From the NCBI GenBank assembly GCA_024225275.1, contig JAAEMS010000190.1, positions 1 to 52,891 on the forward strand: a stretch of 52,891 bases of DNA, read 5' to 3'. The notes beneath the pieces are model-generated. The model did no database searches and was not told the origin of the DNA. It saw nothing but the letters and a program-made list of their open reading frames with translations. This document shows, one piece after another, positions 47,324 through 52,891 of the stretch (within the stretch, counting starts at the first letter, position 1; every line of letters begins with the position of its first letter). A program made the translations under genes and the position numbers. The stretch comes from Actinomycetes bacterium (GTDB taxonomy: Bacteria; Actinomycetota; Acidimicrobiia; Acidimicrobiales; JAAEMS01).

Positions 47324-48238
47324 TCAGCTGCCCCGCAGCACCGCGCTGGCAGCCAGGTTCTCGAGCCCCTCATTGCGGACTCGGTCCTGATCTTCGCGGT
47401 ACTTGAGGACCGTACCCAGGGTGGCGTCGACCGTATCGGCAGTGAGCTTCTCGGTGCCGAGCAAGGCCAGGGCCTGGGCCCAGTCGATGGTCTCGGCCAC
47501 CCCTGGCGGCTTGTAGAGACCCAACCCCCGGAACGCCTCGGTGGCCGCCGCGACCTGGCGGGTCAGGTGGGCGGGCACCCCTGGGGCGCGGAGCTGGACG
47601 ATCTGCACCTCGCGCTCGAAGTCTGGGTGCTCGACCCAGTGGTAGAGCGATCGGCGCTTGAGAGCATCGTGCACGTCACGGGTGCGGTTCGAGGTGATGA
47701 TGACGATGGGCGGCCGATCAGCCTGGAAGGTGCCGAGCTCGGGGACGGTGATCGTGAAGTCGCTGAGAACCTCGAGCAGGAAGGCCTCGAACTCGTCGTC
47801 GGCCCGATCGACCTCGTCGATCAGCAGGATGGGCGGCTGATCGGCGGTGGAGCTGATGGCCTGGAGCAGGGGCCGTTTCACCAGGAACTTCTCGGTGTAG
47901 AGCTCGTCCTCGAGCTCAGTGACCGCTTCGGTGGCCGCCACTCCTGTGGCCTCGGCGGCCCGGAGGTGGAGGAGCTGGCGGGAGTAGTCCCATTCGTAGA
48001 CGGCCTGAGCGGCGTCGAGACCCTCGTAGCACTGGAGGCGGATCAAGTCACCCCCGCTCCAGCGGGAGAGGACCTTGGCCACCTCGGTCTTGCCGACGCC
48101 GGCCTCGCCCTCGAGCAGGAGGGGGCGGCCCAGCTTCAGGGCCAGGAAGATGGTGGTGGCCAGTCCTTGATCGGCCAGGTAGTCGTGCTCGCGCAGCCCC
48201 TGCTGAACCTGGTCGACATCGGTCACCTCGAACGCCAT
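47324..48238 (-). CDS. coxD: CoxD-like MoxR-family AAA ATPase
   Basis: The 304-residue ATPase has Walker A RPLLLEGEAGVGKTEVAKVL, Walker B PPILLIDEVDRADDEFEAFL, sensor 1 VIITSNRTRDVHDALKRR, and the MoxR region DLIRLQCYEGLDAAQAVYEW. It pairs with CoxE as a chaperone of CO-dehydrogenase-type enzymes, as in Oligotropha where CoxD/E act on the active-site cluster. It is 127 bp downstream of coxM; a separate promoter in that gap is possible. Confidence 0.92.
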   Translation of the reverse strand: MAFEVTDVDQVQQGLREHDYLADQGLATTIFLALKLGRPLLLEGEAGVGKTEVAKVLSRWSGGDLIRLQCYEGLDAAQAVYEWDYSRQLLHLRAAEATGVAATEAVTELEDELYTEKFLVKRPLLQAISSTADQPPILLIDEVDRADDEFEAFLLEVLSDFTITVPELGTFQADRPPIVIITSNRTRDVHDALKRRSLYHWVEHPDFEREVQIVQLRAPGVPAHLTRQVAAATEAFRGLGLYKPPGVAETIDWAQALALLGTEKLTADTVDATLGTVLKYREDQDRVRNEGLENLAASAVLRGS

Positions 48239-48365
48239 GGTCCCGCAGGCTACGGCATCCTCGCCCCTCCCCAACTGTCCGCGCCAGATCCCACTTTTCT
48301 GGTCGACCACGCGGAAAGTTCGGTGGGTGAGCTAGCAGCCGGCTCGAACTGGATCAGCTAGTGGC

Positions 48366-49190
48366 TCAGGACGAAGCCTCTTCGAGACCCCGACGGACGA
48401 GGACCCGGGCCAGATGGCGCCGATACTCTTCGCTGGCGTTGAGGTCGGAGCTGGGATCGGTGCCCTCGGCGGCCACCGCCGCGGCGTCCTCGACCGAGGA
48501 ACCCCCGGAGATGGCAGCCTCGGCGGCCGAGGCGCTCAGCGGGGTCGAACCCATATTGACCAGACCGATGCCGCACGAGCCGTTCTGGCGAACGACCGAG
48601 CAGCCGACGATGGCGAAGTCCTGGGCCCGACGGTTGAACTTCTGGAACGACCAGCCGGCGTCGGGCATCTTCGGAATGCGCACCTCGGTGAGCATTTCGT
48701 CAGGAGCCAGGGTCGACTCGAGGAAGCTGGTGAAGAACTCACCGGCCGGGATGACCCGTTCGCCGTTGGGTCCCTTGGCCACCAGGCTGCCGCCCATGGC
48801 CAGCAGCACCGACGGGAGGTCGGCGGCCGGGTCGGCGTGAGCCAGCGAGCCACCAATCGTGCCCCGATGGCGAACCTGGGGGTCGCCCACCTGGGTGGTG
48901 GCCTTGGCCAGCAGGGGGGCCTGGGAGGCAACGAGGTCGTTGGTCTCGACGTCGCGGTGCCGGGTGAGGGCCCCGATGGCTACATGGTCGCCACCGTCGT
49001 TCACGTAGGACAGGTCGGTGACTCTACCGACGTCGATGACCACCGACGGCACGGCCAGGCGCAGCTTCATCATCGGTAGCAGGCTGTGACCGCCCGCGAG
49101 CAGCTTGGCCTCGTCGCCGTGCTCGGCAAGGGCCGCGACGGCCTCGTCGGCCGATTCGGCCCGCTGGTAGTCGAATGCGACGGGGATCAT
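48366..49190 (-). CDS. coxM: CO dehydrogenase-type medium subunit (FAD)
   Basis: The 274-residue subunit has the FAD-binding signature of the xanthine oxidase family: DEAKLLAGGHSLLPMMKLRL, VAIGALTRHRDVETNDLV, and VRHRGTIGGSLAHADPAADL. The C-terminal domain includes SFQKFNRRAQDFAIVGCSVV. It transfers electrons from the Fe-S subunit to FAD and on to quinone or another acceptor. Its ATG overlaps the coxL stop by 4 nt. Confidence 0.92.
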   Translation of the reverse strand: MIPVAFDYQRAESADEAVAALAEHGDEAKLLAGGHSLLPMMKLRLAVPSVVIDVGRVTDLSYVNDGGDHVAIGALTRHRDVETNDLVASQAPLLAKATTQVGDPQVRHRGTIGGSLAHADPAADLPSVLLAMGGSLVAKGPNGERVIPAGEFFTSFLESTLAPDEMLTEVRIPKMPDAGWSFQKFNRRAQDFAIVGCSVVRQNGSCGIGLVNMGSTPLSASAAEAAISGGSSVEDAAAVAAEGTDPSSDLNASEEYRRHLARVLVRRGLEEASS

Positions 49191-51580
49191 GCTGGTCCTC
49201 CAGTGGCTGGGTCGTTCGATTGGCGGATGGCCGCCCACACCTTGTTCGGTGTGGCCGGCATGGTCAGATCGGTGATTCCGTAGGGTTCGAGGGCATCGAC
49301 CACCGCATTCATCACGGTGGGGGCCGAGCCGATTGAGCCGGCTTCGCCGACACCCTTCACGCCGAGCGGGTTGACCGGACTCGGAGTGATCGTGTGGTCG
49401 AGCTTGAACTGGATGGCCTCGGCCGGTGACGGTACGAGGTAGTCCATCAAGGTCGTCGAGCGTGGCTGCCCGTCGTCGTCGTAGACGGCTTCCTCCCAGA
49501 GGGCCTGGGCGATGCCCTGGAGAATCCCACCGTGGAGCTGGCCCTCGACGATGAGAGGGTTGATCTGGTTGCCACAATCGTCGACCGCGGCGTAGTCGAG
49601 CAGATGGACGTCGCCCGTCTCGGTGTCGATCTCGACCACACAGACATGGCTGCCGAACGGGAACACGAAGTTCTCGGGGTCGTAGACGGCCAGCGCCTCG
49701 AGGTTGGGCTCCATGCCGTCGGGCAGATCGTGGGCCGTGAAGGCGGAGAAGGCGATAGCAGCCAGAGGAACCGCACTGGACGGGGTGCCCTTGACCTGGA
49801 ACTGGCCACCCACGTACTCGAGGTCGTCCTCACTGGCTTCGAGCTGGTGAGCGGCGATGAGTCGAGCCTTGTTGAGCACCTTGTCGACCGCGTTGTTGAT
49901 GGCGACGCCCCCAACGGCCAACGACCGCGACCCATAGGTGTCGAGACCGGTGGGGCTGATGGCGGTGTCGGAGTGCAGGACCTCGACGTCGTCGGGATCG
50001 ATGCCGAGCTTGTCGGCGACGATCATCGACCATGAGGTCTCATGGCCCTGGCCGTGGGGCGTAGCCCCGGTGACCACCTGCACCTTGCAGGTGGGCAGAA
50101 CCCGTACCGTGGCCGATTCCCAGCCACCAGCGCCGTAGTTCAGGGCGGCGAGGGTACGACTGGGGGCCAGCCCGCACATCTCCACATAGGTGGCCATGCC
50201 CACACCGAGCTGCTTGACGTCGCCAGCCTCGCGGCGGCGGGCCTGCTCGGCGCGGATGTCGTCGTAGCCGACCATGTCGAGGGCCATTTGGAGGCCCGGT
50301 TCGTAGTCGCCCGAGTCGAAGATGAGTCCGGCGCCCGACTCGTAGGGGAAGGCGTCGGTGGGGATGAAGTTGCGGCGCCGAATCTCGGCCGGGTCGAGAC
50401 CCATCTGGCGGCCCAGGGAGTTGATGGCCCGCTCGATGGCGTAGGTGGCCTCGGGCCGACCTGCTCCCCGGTAGGCATCAGTGGGTACGGCGTCGGTGAA
50501 GACGCCGGTGCACTTGAACGAATAGTTCGGAATGTCGTAGACGCCGTGGTAGAGGAAGCCACCGAGCAGGGGAACACCGGGCGTGATCAGCTGGAGGTAG
50601 GCCCCCATATCGGCCACGATGTCGGCCCGCACGGCGGTGATCTTGCCGTTCTCGTCGGCCGCCAGCTCCATGTTCTGGATCTGGCCCCGACCCTGGACAG
50701 TGGAGACCGCGGCCTCGGAGCGGCTCTCGGTCCAGCGCACCGGGCGGCCCAACTTGATGGCAAGGGCCACACAGAGGAGCTCTTCGGCGTAGACATCGAG
50801 CTTGGATCCGAAACCACCTCCGACCGACGGGGCGACAACCCTCATCTTGTGCTCGGGCACACCCAGGGTGAGGGCCACCATCACCTTGAGGATGTGGGGG
50901 ATCTGGGTGGCGCTGTAGAGCACCATCTCGCCCCCGTGGGGCGACGGAACCGCGGCCACCGACCGGGGCTCCATGGCCGCCGCGATCAAGCGCTGCTGTA
51001 TGTACTGCTCGGACACCGTGTGGGTGGCCGCGTCGAAGGCGGCGCTCACAGCATCAGGATCAGGGGTGAGCTCCCAGACATAGGAGGTGTTGGTGCCGAG
51101 GTCCTCGTGGACGACCACTTCGTCAGCGGCTGCGGCGGCGAGGTCGGTGACCGCCGGCAGGGGGTCGTAGTCCACGATGACCGCGTCGGCTGCGTCAGCG
51201 GCCGCGTACTTGTCGTCGGCCAGGACCACGGCCACGATGTCACCGACATAGCTGGCCTGGCCCGTGGCCACCGGCCGATGGTGGGGATTCTTCATGTCCT
51301 CAGTGACCGGCCATGCGCAGGGCATGGGTCCAGCCCAGAGGTCATCGAGGTCAGCACCGGTGTATACGCCTACGACACCGGGCATGGAGGCGGCGGCCGA
51401 CGCGTCGATGGACCCGATACGGGCCCGGGCATGGGGTGAACGGACTGCAGCCAGGACGGCCGCACCCGGCATCACGAGGTCATCGGTGTACCGGGCCTCG
51501 CCGGTCAGGAGCTCTGGGTCTTCCTTGCGAAGACGGCGGGTACCGATGTGAGCGGTACCGGCCTCGTCGACCACCGCCAT
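49187..51580 (-). CDS. coxL: CO dehydrogenase-type large subunit, form II (molybdenum)
   Basis: The 797-residue subunit is a molybdenum hydroxylase of the xanthine oxidase family: RRLRKEDPELLTGEARYTDD at the start, VVAPSVGGGFGSKLDVYAEE, the active-site loop AYRGAGR at residues 369-375, and catalytic E746 in GVKGVGEAGSIGSAPTVM. Form I CO oxidisers have AYxCSFR at the loop, so this is form II, whose real substrate is often not CO. It overlaps coxM downstream and starts 4 nt after coxS, one operon. Confidence 0.92.
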   Translation of the reverse strand: MAVVDEAGTAHIGTRRLRKEDPELLTGEARYTDDLVMPGAAVLAAVRSPHARARIGSIDASAAASMPGVVGVYTGADLDDLWAGPMPCAWPVTEDMKNPHHRPVATGQASYVGDIVAVVLADDKYAAADAADAVIVDYDPLPAVTDLAAAAADEVVVHEDLGTNTSYVWELTPDPDAVSAAFDAATHTVSEQYIQQRLIAAAMEPRSVAAVPSPHGGEMVLYSATQIPHILKVMVALTLGVPEHKMRVVAPSVGGGFGSKLDVYAEELLCVALAIKLGRPVRWTESRSEAAVSTVQGRGQIQNMELAADENGKITAVRADIVADMGAYLQLITPGVPLLGGFLYHGVYDIPNYSFKCTGVFTDAVPTDAYRGAGRPEATYAIERAINSLGRQMGLDPAEIRRRNFIPTDAFPYESGAGLIFDSGDYEPGLQMALDMVGYDDIRAEQARRREAGDVKQLGVGMATYVEMCGLAPSRTLAALNYGAGGWESATVRVLPTCKVQVVTGATPHGQGHETSWSMIVADKLGIDPDDVEVLHSDTAISPTGLDTYGSRSLAVGGVAINNAVDKVLNKARLIAAHQLEASEDDLEYVGGQFQVKGTPSSAVPLAAIAFSAFTAHDLPDGMEPNLEALAVYDPENFVFPFGSHVCVVEIDTETGDVHLLDYAAVDDCGNQINPLIVEGQLHGGILQGIAQALWEEAVYDDDGQPRSTTLMDYLVPSPAEAIQFKLDHTITPSPVNPLGVKGVGEAGSIGSAPTVMNAVVDALEPYGITDLTMPATPNKVWAAIRQSNDPATGGPA

Positions 51581-51583
51581 GGC

Positions 51584-52039
51584 TCAGCCCTCAGCTGCTG
51601 CGAGGACGGCCTTGACGATGTTGTGGTAGCCGGTGCAGCGGCACAGGTTCCCTTCGAGGCCCTCGCGGACCTCCGCTTCGGAAGGGCTCGGCACCTCGTC
51701 CAGGAGGGAAACCGAAGCCATGACCATGCCCGGCGTGCAGTAGCCGCACTGGAGGGCATGGTTCTCCATGAAGGCCTGCTGCATGGGGTGCAGCTCGTCG
51801 CCGTCAGCGAGGCCTTCGATGGTGGTGATGTCCTGGCCGTCGGCCTGGACCGCCAGCATGGTGCAGGATTTCACCGACTCACCGTTGAGATGGATGGTGC
51901 AGGCACCGCACGACGAGGTGTCGCAGCCGATGTTGGTCCCGGTCTTGCCCAGGACATCGCGGATGTAGTGAACGAGCAGGGTTCGAGGCTCGACGTCGTT
52001 GGTGTGCGACTCGCCATTCACCCGGACGGTGATCTCCAA
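51584..52039 (-). CDS. coxS: CO dehydrogenase-type small subunit ([2Fe-2S] x2)
   Basis: The 151-residue protein has both clusters of the family: a plant-ferredoxin type cluster with C39, C44, C47 and C59 ([22 protein letters not shown]), and a second in a helical domain with [12 protein letters not shown] and [13 protein letters not shown]. It carries electrons from the molybdenum centre to FAD. The ATG at 52039 follows a GAAAGGGGACC stretch. It is the first gene of the cox operon and is divergent from the methyltransferase. Confidence 0.93.
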   Translation of the reverse strand: MEITVRVNGESHTNDVEPRTLLVHYIRDVLGKTGTNIGCDTSSCGACTIHLNGESVKSCTMLAVQADGQDITTIEGLADGDELHPMQQAFMENHALQCGYCTPGMVMASVSLLDEVPSPSEAEVREGLEGNLCRCTGYHNIVKAVLAAAEG

Positions 52040-52168
52040 CGGAGGTCCCCTTTCGAAATCGGCTGGATAGGTATGAGGAGGACATCATGGCCCATATTCG
52101 GCAAGAGTGCAGACCTCGGTGACCGGGTCACCCTCGACGGGACGACCCGGGGGTGGCAGTCTGGCCCG

Positions 52169-52891
52169 GTGGCCTGGGATTCAGCTCAATACCTGCGATA
52201 CGCCAGCCCCCGAATCCGCCCTGGCCTCGACCTGCTCGACCGGGTCCCGATCGAGGATCCCAAGACGGTCATCGACCTCGGATGCGGACCCGGCAACCTC
52301 ACCGCGGTGCTGGCCGAGAGGTGGCCTGATGCCCAGGTGGTAGGGCTCGACTCGTCGGCCCCGATGCTCGATCGGGCCCGCGCCGACCACCCCGCCATCG
52401 AGTGGGTGGAAGCCGACATCAACAAATGGAGTCCATCGGAGCCGGTTGATGTCATCTATTCGAATGCCACCCTCCATTGGCTGGACGACCACGCCCACCT
52501 CCTACCCCGACTGCTCGGCTGTCTGACGCCGGGTGGGACATTGGCGATTCAGATGCCCCACCCCGACCATCAGGCCAGCCATGTCGCCATCCTGGACGTG
52601 GTCGAAGACGGGGCCTGGGCCAGCCGCCTCCGCCCTCTCCTACGCCGCGGACATGTCGGCGAGATGGCCTGGTACCGCGATCTCCTGGCCCCACTGTGCG
52701 CCGAAGTCGACATCTGGGAGTCGCATTATCTGCACGTGCTCGAGGGCGACAACGCGGTAGCCGAGTGGACAAGAGGGAGCGCTCTACGCCCCTTGCTGGC
52801 CGAGCTGAACGAGGACGAGGCCGACGAGTTCTGGCGCCTGTACTCCGACCGGGTCCGGGCCGCCTACCCCCCGAGCCCCGACGGCAAGGCC
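52169..52891 (+). CDS. tam: Trans-aconitate 2-methyltransferase-like SAM methyltransferase (runs off right edge)
   Basis: At least 241 residues are seen. The start AWDSAQYLRYASPRIRPGLD followed by LLDRVPIEDP, the SAM motif VIDLGCGPGNLTAVLAERWP, VVGLDSSAPMLDRARADHP, and NATLHWLDDHAHLLPRL are close to Tam proteins, which methylate trans-aconitate to protect the citric-acid cycle from it. Full-length Tam is about 255 residues, so only about 15 are missing. The GTG at 52169 is chosen because family homology begins immediately. Confidence 0.85.
   Translation, partial: MAWDSAQYLRYASPRIRPGLDLLDRVPIEDPKTVIDLGCGPGNLTAVLAERWPDAQVVGLDSSAPMLDRARADHPAIEWVEADINKWSPSEPVDVIYSNATLHWLDDHAHLLPRLLGCLTPGGTLAIQMPHPDHQASHVAILDVVEDGAWASRLRPLLRRGHVGEMAWYRDLLAPLCAEVDIWESHYLHVLEGDNAVAEWTRGSALRPLLAELNEDEADEFWRLYSDRVRAAYPPSPDGKA

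Noticed and set aside
50042..51439. 465-codon open frame opposite coxL
   Set aside because: Gly/Val/Asp/His-rich antisense frame of a well-identified gene; no recognisable motif.
1..52891. CRISPR array or prophage structural genes
   Set aside because: No regularly spaced repeats and no capsid, tail or terminase-like proteins seen; only the integrase remnant suggests a mobile element.

Overview
The window is high-GC DNA with tightly packed genes, many ATGA, GTGA or TGATG start/stop overlaps, and frequent GTG or TTG starts. The gene set (a DUF501 gene beside a Ppx/GppA phosphatase, a DUF5317 protein, PspC/ToastRack signalling proteins, DUF1707, an XdhC pair, a form II CO-dehydrogenase-like cluster) fits a chromosome of an Actinomycetota, most plausibly an Acidimicrobiia relative. 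That placement is inference; there is no rRNA or marker gene here to fix it.

Layout. 1-3.6 kb looks like a decayed integrated island: an Lrp/LysE pair, fragments of a LysM protein, a multiply broken tyrosine integrase, and a tRNA-Leu(UAA) as its likely attachment gene. 3.6-15.3 kb is ordinary metabolism: universal stress protein, PAP2-like membrane protein, SDR, methylthioribose-1-phosphate isomerase (mtnA) with a cupin, an FAD oxidoreductase remnant, TetR, a GSAM-like aminotransferase, a ClC channel, a DUF1932 reductase and an M20 peptidase. 15.3-22.4 kb is an envelope-stress type module: FtsX/MacB-like ABC exporter, NarL-type response regulator, a histidine kinase with an N-terminal PspC domain and, divergently, a PspC protein with a LiaF-like tail. 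22.4-29.2 kb holds a Cas4/RecB-like nuclease followed by the most interesting region: an aminotransferase-fold protein without its lysine, a DUF5317 membrane protein, a TTG-start ECF sigma factor, a small beta-domain protein, a TPR-CHAT caspase-like protease and a 30-residue hydrophobic peptide. Two sites, one before the aminotransferase-like gene and one before the peptide, share TGTATCA-N13-CGTCTCTCTTCT exactly and look like promoters for the local sigma factor.

29.2-33.2 kb is GNAT, ppx, DUF501 (apparently with a CTG start), a CoxG-like SRPBCC protein, a MocA-like nucleotidyltransferase and a DUF1707 protein. 33.2-34 kb is a RAYT (REP-associated Y1 transposase) bracketed by two matching pairs of REP palindromes. 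34-36.8 kb encodes acyl-CoA dehydrogenase, a conserved partner protein and a UGSC selenoprotein whose in-frame UGA is followed after 11 nt by a perfect 8-bp hairpin. 36.8-39.4 kb is an amidohydrolase plus CobW GTPase. 39.5-42 kb has a probable oxygenase, then the C-terminal half of a dimethylglycine/sarcosine dehydrogenase abutting a fragment of a spondin-domain protein, a deletion scar. 42.2-52 kb, all on the minus strand, carries an XdhC pair, small and membrane proteins, a CSCG-motif permease with an operator-like leader, and coxE, coxD, coxM, coxL and coxS. A Tam-like methyltransferase runs off the right edge.

The strongest second-look items are the ECF-CHAT-peptide locus with its twin promoters and the selenoprotein, which a standard gene caller would split in two.
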